Origin: Lepidostoma basale
Lineage: Eukaryota; Arthropoda; Insecta; Trichoptera; Lepidostomatidae
Assembly: GCA_022606425.2 (NCBI GenBank)
Contig: JAHDVF020000442.1
Coordinates: 62,001 to 126,000, forward strand
Direction: 5' to 3'
DNA length: 64,000 nucleotides
Positions 38,228-47,384 of the stretch are shown here, piece after piece. The first letter of the stretch is position 1, and every line of letters begins with the position of its first letter. Under the pieces are notes generated by a model. The model saw nothing but the letters and a program-made list of their open reading frames with translations, was not told where the DNA came from and did no database searches. Position numbers and translations under genes: made by a program.

Positions 38228-40187
38228 GTCGTAATAATAATAATAATAATAATAATATGCTAACTTTTAAAGCGCCGTTTTTGTGATGTAATCACCTCAA
38301 GGGCGCATTAAGACGTGTTTTAAATCTTAAAAATCTAAATGTGACCGCTTAAAAAACGATCGGTTTGAAAGTATAGTAGAACAAAGTATAAATGTTTAAA
38401 TTGGGTATGAAATATGAAAAAGATGGGTTTTCAATTTAGATCTGAAATCTGTCGGATCATTTATGCATCTAAGGTGTGAAGGGAGATTGTTCCAAGCTGA
38501 TGGACCGGCTACCGCGAACGCTCGATCCCCGAAATTTGTACTGGGGCAACGCTTCGGCTCAACTAATCTTCCTATTGCTGAGGAGTTCGCCGAGCGAAGT
38601 GTGGATTTCCGTGAATTTAGGCTGTCCGTTATACAGAGTTCAGATATATAACTTGGTGCCATTCCATGTAGCGCTTTGAAAACTGTCCAGCAGAGTTTAT
38701 ACTGGATTCTTTCTGGACTTTTAAGCCAGTGAAGTTCTTTGAGATGTTGTGTTATATGAGACTTTTTTGGAATGCCTTTAATGAGCCTTGCTGCTGCATT
38801 GAACGCAGATTGAAGTTTGTTTATTTGTTGTTTTGGAATGTTTGCATAAATTCCATTACAATAATCAAGTCGTGACACAACGAATGAATTTACAAGAGTT
38901 TTGAAAGTGTCGTGGGGAATACTCCTTTTGACGGATTTTAATCGTCTTAGGTGGAAGAAACTAGCGCTGACCGTGTTATTAATTTGGGATTTTAGAGACA
39001 GATTTGCGTCAAGATAAACACCAAGAAGCTTTGTGGAGTTTTTGGGAACGATATCATTGTCAGCTGTTGAAATTGAGGAATGATCGATAAGATGTTGACG
39101 CTTTGCGGAAGAAGTCCAGAGAAATTCCGTTTTGGATGGATTTAGTTTAAGTTTGTTTGATGCCATCCATCTGGATATGGCATCAATGCAGTTGACAGTT
39201 GTTGACGTAAGATGTTTGGTGTCATCAGGGTTGCAGAAAAAATAAAGTTGCTGATCATCAGCATAGCAATGTGAGAGGAGGCCAAAGGATTCTATTATTT
39301 TGGCAACGTCATTTGTTAACATGATAAATAAAAGGGGTCCTAAAACAGAGCCTTGTGGCACACCAGATTGGATATTAGTAAATGAGGATTTTTTACCTGC
39401 TAGCTGCACAGCTTGTGAACGATCTGACAGATATGAATTTAGCCAGTCTATGGCATTACCTCTAAAACCATACGTGATCGCTAATCGTTGGACAAGATAT
39501 GAGTGATCAATTGTGTCAAACGCAGCGCTCATGTCCAGAAGGGAGAGCAGTGCCAATTTGCCCGATTCGTTTGCCAGTACTAAATCTGACATGACTCTAA
39601 GCAATCCCGTCTCCGTTGAATGGAAACGTCTGTAGGCGGATTGTAATTTAGACAAAATATTATTTGTCGAAAGGTGATTAGAAATTTGGGAGGCTACAAT
39701 TTTTTCAAGAACTTTAGAGATGAAAGGTAGATTTGAGACGGGCCGGAAGTTACTAAGATTTTCGGAATCTAGTTGAGGTTTTTTTAATATGGGAGAAACA
39801 ATAGCTTTCTTGAGCAAAAAGGGGACTTGTCCTGTTAGAAGAGATTTGTTAAAAATTTTGACTAAAAATGGAGCAACATGGTGACAGCATCTCTTGAGAA
39901 GCCATGTCGGAATCGGATCAAGCGAACACTGTTTATTAGGTGCGTTTAAGATAAGTTTAATCACTTCTTGAGGTGTTGTGATATTAAATTTAGTTAGAAA
40001 TTTTCCCTCATATGTCGTGAAAGTTGGTGGTGTTGTAGATGAAGTCGTTGCACGAATCACAGCGATTTTATCTTCAAAGAATTGGGCGAAGTCCTGAGGA
40101 GATAACTTGGTAGAGGCCTTTTCTTGTTGATTATTTCCGAGTACTGATTTAACGGAATTCCATAGATGTCGGGGATTTTCCGTAGTT
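38228..40187 (-). mobile_element. L2-like (CR1/L2 group) LINE, longest copy
   Basis: Minus strand: the coding region enters at about 40187 with TTENPRHLW and ends at 38396. A 165-bp 3' untranslated sequence (GCCCTTGAGGTGATTACATC, AAACGGCGCTTTAAAAG-type) follows and terminates in TTATTATTATTATTATTATT (38232-38257). It inserted in LINE-P, whose sequence continues at 40188-40345. The 5' endonuclease half is missing. Short copies at 12389 and 18206 are near-identical. Confidence 0.9.
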
Positions 40188-40252
40188 CTTAGTCTGCCTT
40201 GGTTACCTTTCCTCCAACAGAGGACCACTCTAGTGCGCCCAGAGCGATCCAA
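38396..40252 (-). CDS. L2-like reverse transcriptase, long open frame fused to LINE-P residues
   Basis: 618 codons without a stop, the longest in the window. About the first 22 residues, including the only upstream Met, derive from LINE-P (RKGNQGRLR), so the start is fortuitous. Element-derived protein begins TTENPRHLWNSVKSVLG. Motifs in order: NFRPVSNLPFISKVLEKIV (about 168-187), motif A LLSLLDMSAAFDTIDH (235-250, Asp240), motif B SGVPQGSVLGPLLF (296-309), motif C YADD (330-333), SRLDYCNGIY (460-469) and FGDRAFAVAGPSAWNNLP (574-591). All catalytic aspartates are present. The apurinic endonuclease domain of this family is absent, so retrotransposition in cis is impossible, though the polymerase fold looks intact. 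Confidence 0.93.
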   Translation of the reverse strand: MDRSGRTRVVLCWRKGNQGRLRTTENPRHLWNSVKSVLGNNQQEKASTKLSPQDFAQFFEDKIAVIRATTSSTTPPTFTTYEGKFLTKFNITTPQEVIKLILNAPNKQCSLDPIPTWLLKRCCHHVAPFLVKIFNKSLLTGQVPFLLKKAIVSPILKKPQLDSENLSNFRPVSNLPFISKVLEKIVASQISNHLSTNNILSKLQSAYRRFHSTETGLLRVMSDLVLANESGKLALLSLLDMSAAFDTIDHSYLVQRLAITYGFRGNAIDWLNSYLSDRSQAVQLAGKKSSFTNIQSGVPQGSVLGPLLFIMLTNDVAKIIESFGLLSHCYADDQQLYFFCNPDDTKHLTSTTVNCIDAISRWMASNKLKLNPSKTEFLWTSSAKRQHLIDHSSISTADNDIVPKNSTKLLGVYLDANLSLKSQINNTVSASFFHLRRLKSVKRSIPHDTFKTLVNSFVVSRLDYCNGIYANIPKQQINKLQSAFNAAARLIKGIPKKSHITQHLKELHWLKSPERIQYKLCWTVFKALHGMAPSYISELCITDSLNSRKSTLRSANSSAIGRLVEPKRCPSTNFGDRAFAVAGPSAWNNLPSHLRCINDPTDFRSKLKTHLFHISYPI

Positions 40253-40345
40253 ACTGGGTTCCGTCTAGCGACTTGCTGACATTTCGTCTGCATTGGTAAG
40301 TGTGTACTATACTGTTTGGGGCTAAAGATCTTGAATATTGACCTG
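40188..40345 (-). pseudogene. LINE-P remnant disrupted by the L2-like insertion
   Basis: Matches 26080-26270: a CTAGTGCGCCCAGAGCGATC region corresponding to IAQDALDW, TGGGTTCCGTCTAGCGACTT and TGTTTGGGGCTAAAGATCTT. The junction with L2-like sequence lies in the GRPR codons. Confidence 0.6.
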
Positions 40346-40724
40346 TTAAAACTCTATTTCAATCCTCAAACAGCAATTGATGACCTTCAGATGCCTTTTT
40401 TCTTCGAATAGAAGCAAATAAAAATCCTCGCGTTTTGCGTTTTGTGGACACAGACGTTGACGTATTTGGAGCTCAAATAAACTATGTTCTTTACACTTCT
40501 ATAAAATGACACATACTAAAAACTTCAGCCTAATTATGACGCTTCAATATGAATATGGTCCAATATAATTTGTAACGACCTATCTCTAAAAACTTAATTG
40601 TTCTCCAATTTAACGTTTAATTTGGACCAAAGGAAAACATTTCTCATATTTTGTTTATTCAACATATGAAATATATACTAGCTGACCGATACTCTATCAT
40701 ACTTACAGAGTATGCACACATTCG
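40346..40724. other. Unassigned AT-rich DNA
   Basis: No recognised feature. TACTAGCTGACC at 40678 resembles the end of the 13816-14400 element but is not extended. Confidence 0.4.
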
Positions 40725-40818
40725 TCTAAGAGATCTCATTTCTACTGCATGTATTCTACTTTCAACCTTTTTTTTCCAGTTCCATGCTTCGCTTTCATAC
40801 CTAACGGTCGATCTATGT
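40725..40818 (-). mobile_element. LINE-A fragment
   Basis: Corresponds to the GSEAWNWQKKDESRINAVEM / RSLRRMC coding segment (GTCTAAGAGATCTCATTTCT, CATGCTTCGCTTTCATAC on the plus strand). Truncated on both sides. Confidence 0.6.
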
Positions 40819-40819
40819 A

Positions 40820-40915
40820 GTTAAAATCCACTAATTTAGTATCTTCGACCGGTTTCGGCAGCTCGGTGCCATCTTCTAGTCGAAGAGACGAACATTAGTG
40901 AGTTTTAACTTTAAA
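40820..40915 (-). ncRNA. Compact hammerhead-like hairpin (variant with CCGG stem III)
   Basis: Minus strand: TCTTCGA, CTAGAAGA, stem II GGCA/TGCC around CCGAGC, GAAA, CCGG, then TCGAAGA. The 7-base segments flanking the core (TCTTCGA and TCGAAGA) are perfect complements, giving a stem I. Outside these, GTTAAAA-CCACTAAT pairs with ATTAGTG-GTTTTAAC. Stem III is the palindrome CCGG without loop. The core departs from CTGATGA at two positions. A stand-alone unit of about 95 bases. Confidence 0.55.
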
Positions 40916-41483
40916 ACATATTTTTTACATTTCTATTTTGTTTTCATTATTTACATTGAACTTCTACCATGAAATTTCAAATAAATATTTTTACAGTTTC
41001 TAAGCGCCCAATAAAGGGTTAAGAAGCTTATTAACTTGTCATTTAGTAGTTTAATTTAGATATCACATGCCAGGGGTTGGGTTATTTAAATTCAGGGTTG
41101 TGTATCGGATACGGGAAGGGGTCCCCGAGATTCGACGGGAATATCGTATTCCAAAGGCGAGGCGATATCTCCGGCCTCGAATCGTACAAAATAAACGTAA
41201 ATTATTGTCGAAAAGAATCGGAATGATAAAAAAAAGTTTTCATATATTTATTCCATTACGGTCGCGCTCCGGTCTGATTCATATTCAGGACGGCCTCTGT
41301 CGTTGGTTGTTTCAGGGAATCTGGTATCGCTGCCTATTTAAGATGGTATTTCTTTTAAAACCAACCAACATTTCATTAAATTTTCAAATGAATTTTCTAT
41401 GAAATGGAGAATTATTACACAAGAATACGAAAAAGTTTTACTAGGGTGAAAGTAGAAGTTTTGCGGTAGAAATTATATTTATT
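40916..41483. other. Unassigned sequence with a GC-richer, possibly single-copy island
   Basis: 41060-41340 is GC-richer (ACGGGAAGGGGTCCCCGAGA, GGCGAGGCGATATCTCCGGC) and has a 111-codon plus frame (41067-41402) without recognised motif. It matches no repeat in this window. Confidence 0.4.
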
Positions 41484-41965
41484 AAATGATTGGAATGTAT
41501 GGAAGTGAAGCTTGGAGCTGGCAAAAGAAGGATCAAAGCAGGATAAACGCCGTAGAAATGAGATCACTAAGAAGAATGTGCGGGAAAACGTTGTATTATA
41601 GAATACCGAACGATGAAATAAGAAAGACATGTAAGGCAAATTACTGCATCATGGATAAAATTAAAAAATGATCCCTGAGATTGTTCGGACATATGGAACG
41701 AATGGATGAGAGTAAAATGGTTAAAAAAAGTTGTACACAAGTAGCGTGAGTGAGAAAAGAAACCGAGGAAAACATGGCATGACCAAATTAATCAATTACT
41801 AAATGGCGGTTACATTCGAAGTCGGAATAATCGACGTGCGTGCATGGTACGATGTATGAATGCAGAGGAAGCCCGAGAGGTATGCCAGGACAGAGCATTG
41901 TGGCGATCCATCCTCTCTGCCTACCCCTCCGGCGAAATGGCGTGATGGTTAGTTAGTTAGTTGAA
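41484..41965 (+). mobile_element. LINE-A copy
   Basis: GMYGSEAWSWQKKDQSRINA and VEMRSLRRMCGKTLYYRI are open to 41671. Then, after a stop, LRLFGHMERMDESKMVKK-like, KTWHDQINQLLNGGYIRS and NRRACMVRCMNAEEAREVC-like text runs to GGCGTGATGGTTAGTTAGTTAGTT. The KTLYYRI variant differs from the CGYSVYDRV type at 31330. Confidence 0.78.
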
Positions 41966-42164
41966 TGCAAGCAGAATGAATGAATAAATGGATAGAAAAT
42001 GATCGAATGAATAAACAACTTCATTTTCAGTGTGAGATGAACTTATGAACGAACAAACTAACGAATGTATGAATGAATTATTGCATGAATTAATGGATGT
42101 GATTTTAAAGAATGAATGAATGAGTGAATCTTTATAATAATAATAATAAAAATAATAATAATAG

Positions 42165-42320
42165 TCCATTGTTTTGGCCTAAACACTATGATAATTCAAC
42201 ATTATTTCTGTTAAAATTTAAAACACTGTTATAATATCACAATTTATTTTTATTTACTGAGAGTGTCGCGACAGCTCTTTCGCCAACCGATGTTGGCATC
42301 GTCAGGTTTTACAAATAACA
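42165..42320 (-). ncRNA. HHR-F arm with near-intact hammerhead motif
   Basis: Minus strand 42267-42310: CTGACGA core (one change), perfect GCCAAC/GTTGGC stem II, GAAA, then GAGCTG, TC. The GAGCTG breaks the usual CAGCTG palindrome. The outer flank AACACTGTTATAATATCAC and a CATTGTTTTGGCC block match 1490-1510 and 23400-23420. Confidence 0.6.
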
Positions 42321-43059
42321 TATTATATGTTATATTAGTCGGAGTTTCAGATTAAGATTATTAAGACATCTATAACTTTACCTACTCTATTTAATAAGCA
42401 TTTTTTATTACAAAATTCATTCGTAATATTCAACCCGTTCTTGTTCCCAAGGTCGTAGCATATGTTTTAAGGCTTTTTTTATTATGAGTTTGGCGTCGAA
42501 AAGAGGCTATTAAGGGTTTAATCTTTTCCTTTTTTCTCTCCCTCTGAATAGCCTGGTAGTTATGCTCTGCCCGTTTTTTCCCGAATATAAAGAAAATTGA
42601 TTTCTGATGACGGGCCATGAGATAACGTCAGTCTCGTTTTCCAATATCATATTTTTCATTCCGGAAAATGCTTTCCTTCAAATGGGAACTTTATTGGTCG
42701 ACGCGAACCTTAAAATAAAATATCGGCGGTACACAGATGTATTGTTAAAAGGAAATGAGAATTTCTCTAAACTGAACGTAAAAAGTATTTGTATTGAGAA
42801 ATAATACAGCAGAAGCCGTTTTAATAACAAGTTATTTATCTTGGAATCGTGCTACTCTTCCAAAACATTGTATTATCAGTCCCATAGAATTCCTTTTATG
42901 TCCCTCTCTTTGTCTTGTTCTCAATTTAGTTCCGAAGGCACAAAAAGTCTGCAAACACTGCATTAAAGGTCGTAAAATCGAATAGGGATATTGTATTTTT
43001 TTATCATTTTCTTATGTTATCATTTGGAAAAAAATAACATGTCTTATACTAACAACTTT
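42321..43059. other. Unassigned DNA
   Basis: 42550-42780 is somewhat GC-richer (TGATGACGGGCCATGAGATA, GGTCGACGCGAACC) and may be single-copy. It has a 65-codon plus frame (42607-42804) with no recognised motif. Confidence 0.35.
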
Positions 43060-43115
43060 TGTTTGTAACACCTGATGATGCTTACAAATTTTGGCAGAAC
43101 AGCTGACGCGATAAT
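43060..43115 (+). ncRNA. Decayed HHR-F motif
   Basis: GTTTGTAACACCTGATGATG is intact but stem II is disrupted (CTTACAAATTTTGGC), GAAA is GAA and the TC is altered to AC (CAGCTGACGCG). Confidence 0.55.
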
Positions 43116-43189
43116 CTCATAAAAAATAAATATTGTTTTTTTTATTGTTTTATACACTTTGTTATACAACACTTACATTATAAAAAAAT

Positions 43190-43245
43190 TTACATAGACA
43201 TGTTTCGGACAACCAGTCCTTCTTCAGTGATACATATTATAAAGA
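43190..43245 (-). ncRNA. Hammerhead-like motif HHR-H, left arm
   Basis: Minus strand: CACTGAAGA, stem II GGAC/GTCC around TGGTT with an additional A, GAAA, palindromic CATG, TC, then TATGT. The core has CTGAAGA in place of CTGATGA. Confidence 0.6.
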
Positions 43246-43406
43246 TACATACTGTTTTAAAATATTATAAAATTGTTAACATGATCTGACAGATGTTATA
43301 AAGATTCATTTTGTAACGTTTATGCTTTTGTTATAACAAATATTAAAATTCAATTTAAAATAATAATTTAAACTAAATTGTAATGATTGCTCATCTTTTT
43401 TTATAG

Positions 43407-43683
43407 GTAAAACAAGGCGTAATTTTAAATAAAGAATAAAAGAGCACATAAGATGTCTCTCTACTAATAATTTTTCTAAATAAGCTAACCACCTCATTGA
43501 AAAATATCACTCATTTCATAATGATAATAGCGTTGAAATTTTGCATGTTAATAATAGAAATATAACTTTGAGCAATATTGAATTTTAGAAATTAAAAAAG
43601 CAATTAAAAATGAAGAAAATATTATTAATAATCAAATAAATTTGACGTCAAGTCCAATCTTTGATTTATTTCCTTTGTTGTAA
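43407..43683 (+). pseudogene. Penelope-like GIY-YIG endonuclease C-terminal fragment
   Basis: The plus strand reads GKTRRNFK, stop, RIKEHIRCLSTNNFSK, stop, ANHLIEKYHSFHNDNSVEIL HVNN, then after one frameshift EIKKAIKNEENIINNQINLT, SSPIFDLFPLL and a TAA at 43681-43683. The GxTxRxFK..RIKEH block is the GIY-YIG arginine/glutamate-histidine region, and the HLIE..H, ILH and EI.KAI segments follow in the order found at the C-terminus of Penelope proteins. The first tyrosine motifs and the reverse transcriptase are missing. Two stops and a frameshift make it a fossil. Confidence 0.78.
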
Positions 43684-43847
43684 GTAATTACCTGAACCCC
43701 AATTAGAATTTTCAATTATAATTTTTAATTGAATCATAATATTTGTTATAACAAAAGCATAAACGTTCCAAAATAAATCTTTATAACATCTGTCAGATCT
43801 TGTAAACAATTTTATGATATTTTAAATCTGTATGTATCTTTATAATA

Positions 43848-43893
43848 TGTATCACTGAAGAAGGACTGGTTGTCCGAAACATGTCTATGTAAT
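43848..43893 (+). ncRNA. Hammerhead-like motif HHR-H, right arm
   Basis: CACTGAAGAAGGACTGG, TTGTCC, GAAA, CATG, TC, TATGTAAT: the exact reverse complement of the left-arm motif. GGAC pairs with GTCC in stem II. Confidence 0.6.
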
Positions 43894-43940
43894 TTTAATT
43901 TTTTAAATATAAGTGTTGTATAAACAATTTGTATATAAAA

Positions 43941-44552
43941 AGAGAAATAAAGCAATTACAACACAAATTATGGCGAATATAGAAGTAGTAAATATCGATT
44001 GGTATAATAAACCTTATTTCAAAATTAAAACATTTAATTTACGAATTAATAAATAATCGTTTGGTGGCGATCATCCCGATGATGTAGGTATAATATCTTT
44101 GAAACGTGTCATGAATAATTAATTTAAAAGTTAAAAAATCGGTAATCAAATTCATAAAAAAATGTAATCGTGGAATTCCAGTGTTTACGCTTTAAGTTTA
44201 TAAAATGTTATTTATTACAACGAGGCTTAAAGTTCAAAAGAATAAAGCCTCCTTACAATGTATTCAAGCTCGAAAAACTCGTTTAATCCCGTTTATAATT
44301 CAATTTGATTTCAGTTCCTTTTTTTTACATATTAAACATGGCTTACTGATAAATATTTTCAATGTATTACAAAGTTTCATGTGAAAATTTATCTCTTATT
44401 TTACATCTCGATAATTTCTTATTTATTATTTTAAAGCTTTTAAGGTTCATAATAACAGCAATTTTAACAACTTCAATGAGCAACGCAAACTATAAAAATA
44501 ATTGTAATCTCTATACTTTGTTATGGGCGAATTTATCTTTTTTTGTTTATTA
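43941..44552. other. Unassigned AT-rich DNA with a Q landmark
   Basis: GTGGAATTCCAGTGTTTACG with CTTTAAGTTTATAAAATG at 44169-44208 matches the Q repeat. Otherwise nothing recognised. Confidence 0.4.
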
Positions 44553-44995
44553 ACTCTTCTTCTTCTTTAAGACCATTGGTCTGTTCCTGTAATCACAACG
44601 TGTGGGATTCTGGAGGGATCCGTACTCTGCACGTGCGCATATCAGTATCTTCTGCGTTGTCTGCCCCATCTCACGACATTCCACCTTGCAGATTTGGCGG
44701 ATAGCCGTGTTCCTCATCCTATCTGAAGAGTCTTTACTGCTATCATCCTCAGCGTCCACGTATCTGCCATCCGCACTTTAGTCTTCGTTCTTGTGGTATT
44801 CGCCCTGGTCTTTATGCTATATTTTGCTATATTCTGACCTTAATGTCAGTCCTCATATACTTGTTCTTCCATATGATCACATTGAGACAGCCTGATACCG
44901 CCGAAGCCTTGTTGACTTGTCCCATTATTTCACTGACAAGATCGTTTTGACTGAGTAGATCCACTCCCAGATATCTAAAAGTTTGTTTATTAACT
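44553..44995 (-). pseudogene. LINE-K-related fragment, decayed
   Basis: Minus strand: RYLGVDL-like (CTTTTAGATATCTGGGAGTG), the QNDLVSEIMGQVNKAS-like segment, ..YGRTSI and MRNTAIRQICKVE-like, ending in an AAAGAAGAAGAAGAG tail at 44556-44572. Residue order follows LINE-K. A short minus frame (44550-44759) is part of it. Confidence 0.6.
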
Positions 44996-45465
44996 CAATA
45001 TTTTATAAAGCGAGTAACATATAAAGTTTTTTATTACCTAAATTGATTCTCAGTGAACATATAGAAGTCATAAAAATGACAATGTTGTTAAAGTTTTCTA
45101 AGTGCTCATTTCGTTATTGGTTTTATGTAAATATTTTTTTGCTAGTAAACCGGCACAAAAGAAAAATAATTAGTTTTAATTTATAGCTTACAGAATTTCG
45201 TAACAACTTCACAATTTAATAAAGCCATTCTTCCCCCGCTTCGCCTTTTTAATATGCTTCGAAAGTGGCTCAGTGTGGGGCATGAATGGGACCTCCGCTC
45301 GATAGCTTCTTCGAGTTGCCCCTTCAAGTTAAAATGTGAAATTGAAACTTTCAACGTGACCCGATAGCCGGAAAGTGGGTGAAGGTAATAAGCTAATGGT
45401 GTTATGCACGACGCTTTATGCGGCTTTTATAAATTCACGTTTTTTTATTTTTTCGGATCTCATAT
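44996..45465. other. Unassigned DNA with a GC-richer island
   Basis: 45225-45440 (CTTCCCCCGCTTCGCC, GGGCATGAATGGGACCTCCG, TTCGAGTTGCCCC) is unlike the repeats here. It could be conserved single-copy DNA; no coding frame is convincing. Confidence 0.4.
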
Positions 45466-45660
45466 TTCTTCTTCTTCCTGACGCTATCCCAACTCACTGT
45501 CTGTGTTGACTGTTGGGGTCGGCTCTTCTCGATCTCATGCTGTACTTTATACGGTTCTGAGTATCGCCTTCACTCAAGCCATTTCTCTTCAAGACGGTCT
45601 TCCTCTGGATGGTTGACGAGGAAGAGTCACAGACAAAGCTCTATTTACTGTCTGGTTGGC
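45466..45660 (-). mobile_element. Possible LINE 3' end
   Basis: On the minus strand a broken frame (LEEKWLE, SRPQQSTQTVSWDSV) precedes an AGGAAGAAGAAGAAAT tail, the tail type of the LINE families here. Family unknown. Confidence 0.35.
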
Positions 45661-46234
45661 TGGTCTCCGTTTTATTTGTCCGTACCCTCTCATCTGCCTT
45701 TCTTAAAGATTACTATTTATATCAGTAATTCCCAGACTACCCCGAATACGTGAACTTTTTATTTTGTCTCTTTTTCGGATCTTATACAAATTAGTCAAAT
45801 CTTGCATCGCCAAAAAACATTTTAGTATCAACATATTTTATAATATATATGAACATATACCACATACTAATTTAGGCAGAAAGGATGGACTAGAGATGAT
45901 TGAAAAATTATTAGCCCTTTAATAATTATTAGGCGCTCGATAAATCGACATTTCGACTCAAGTATTAAAAATATGATTTTTTTTCTTGAGAAATATTTTA
46001 TTATCACAATTTATTTCAAAACATATGGCTGAATAACAATCATTTCAAAATATTAGTCCAAATCTCAATTACAGTTGATATTTCCTTTCAAAACGTGTTT
46101 TTTAAAGTATATTTCGTTTGCAAAAATATGAATGTATTAAACTAGAAACCATTACAAAACCACTTTGGGATCCTTCTGTGAATTAATATTTAAAAAATTA
46201 GCAGTTTGTCAAGAAGCAAAACTTTATATCACTT
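45661..46234. other. Unassigned AT-rich DNA
   Basis: No feature recognised. Confidence 0.4.
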
Positions 46235-46308
46235 AACATAACCTTTATCAATGTAAAAAATAGTGTATATTGATAAAGTTATCTTATAACCGAAACATGT
46301 CTAGTTGT
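46235..46308 (+). ncRNA. Degenerate hammerhead-like motif with partial inverted partner
   Basis: ATTGATAA, stem II GTTAT/ATAAC around CTT, CGAAA, CATG, TC, TAG (46269-46303). The partial inverted partner CATAACCTTTATCAATG is at 46237-46253. The core reads TTGATAA. The piggyBac-type MITE starts a few bases downstream. Confidence 0.5.
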
Positions 46309-46310
46309 CT

Positions 46311-46686
46311 AGGTTAGGGGCAGTCAGAGGTATGAAAAAACAAGTATTTATAATTAAAAAATAAAACAACATTTAATTTATTTTATTAAACCAACAATAT
46401 GAAATTATTATACTCGTACTATATTTTAACTTGATTTGACCCAAGAAGAAATAATGTATATGTATGAAGTTATCGCCATATCTTTTGGACCCTGTTTCAT
46501 AAGTGGTGATTTGCGGTGACCATTATAACTTCTTACAGGTTTATCTAAAATCATTCTAATAAATATATTGTTTTTTAACAGTTGATCTAGTGCCTGATTG
46601 TTGGTTATATAAAATAAATTAAATTACTGACAAAAAAAGTATTTTAAATACTAGTTTTTTTCATACCTCTGACTACCCCTAACCCC
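46311..46686. mobile_element. piggyBac-type MITE, copy 2
   Basis: Body matches 34236-34598 (AAGTTATCGCCATATC, TTTGCGGTGACCATTATAAC, CTTACAGGTTTATCTAAAAT). Ends GGTTAGGGGCAGTCAGAGGT and the complement of ACCTCTGACTACCCCTAACC form the inverted repeat. The right flank is TTAG and the left target has decayed, so the TTAA duplication is no longer exact. Confidence 0.7.
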
Positions 46687-46690
46687 TTAG

Positions 46691-47154
46691 GTGAAATAAC
46701 GAATTGTAAAACCAAGTTTAACTATATTTATTTTAATATGAATCCACAAACCAAAGTGAAAGCGAATATAGAAGAAAGAAATTCTTTGTCTATAAATTCA
46801 AAAGCTTTTAATGGATAAGGTATATAATAAGATAACTTTTTAAGCATCATTTTTAATAGGCTATAACAATATCAAGCTACCCTTTCAGTGTCGAGTGGTG
46901 GTTTCTTTCGGTTGCGGTTGGACATCCCACTCTGCGGGTGGTACTTAATAAAGGTTGTATTTTTTTTAACTGTCTCTGAGTCTGCATGTTACATGTGTGC
47001 TTTTACACGGAAAACATTTTGAAAGCTGACGCTTTTCATTTCAGAGTATCTTTGCATAAAAAAATTAATGCGAAAATGTCGTTCTCGTGAACAGGGAGAA
47101 ACTTATCCGGTAAAAATATTATGTATTATAGTTACTATTTACTTTATTATTTTC
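46691..47154. other. Unassigned DNA
   Basis: 46880-46960 is less AT-rich (TTTCAGTGTCGAGTGGTGG). No gene or repeat recognised. Confidence 0.35.
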
Positions 47155-47360
47155 TAATTAACTAACTAAATAACCATCACACCATTTCCCCGAACGGGTA
47201 AAAAGAAAAAAAAATGGACCGCCACACTGTTCTTTCCTGGCAAAGTCTCTCGATTCCTCAACATTCATACATCGTGTTATGCACGCACGTCGATTTCTCC
47301 GGCTCTTCACGTGGCCGAAATTCAATCCGATCATACCACATTTTCCTCGGTCTTCCTTAC
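47155..47360 (-). mobile_element. LINE-A 3' fragment
   Basis: Minus strand shows GHVKSRRNRRACITRCMNVE E and the GGTGTGATGG(TTAG)n end (47156-47180). It stops in the KTW.D region, next to another LINE-A copy in the same orientation. Confidence 0.75.
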
Positions 47361-47384
47361 TATACAAATTAGATAAAACTCACA

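Larger units (their letters stand above)
43150..43940 (+). mobile_element. Penelope-like element remnant between inverted hammerhead arms
   Basis: Arms at about 43150-43375 and 43705-43940 are reverse complements (ACATGTTTCGGACAACCAGT / ACTGGTTGTCCGAAACATGT; GCTTTTGTTATAACAAATAT / ATATTTGTTATAACAAAAGC). Both carry the same hammerhead-like motif at their outer parts. The central 320 bases encode a decayed GIY-YIG endonuclease C-terminus on the plus strand. Penelope-like elements are the retroelement class that combines a GIY-YIG endonuclease with hammerhead motifs in terminal repeats. Confidence 0.8.

Noticed and set aside
41067..41402. 111-codon frame with GC-rich start as a host gene
   Set aside because: The protein is highly basic without recognisable motif and the frame runs into AT-rich DNA; retained only as a possible conserved island.
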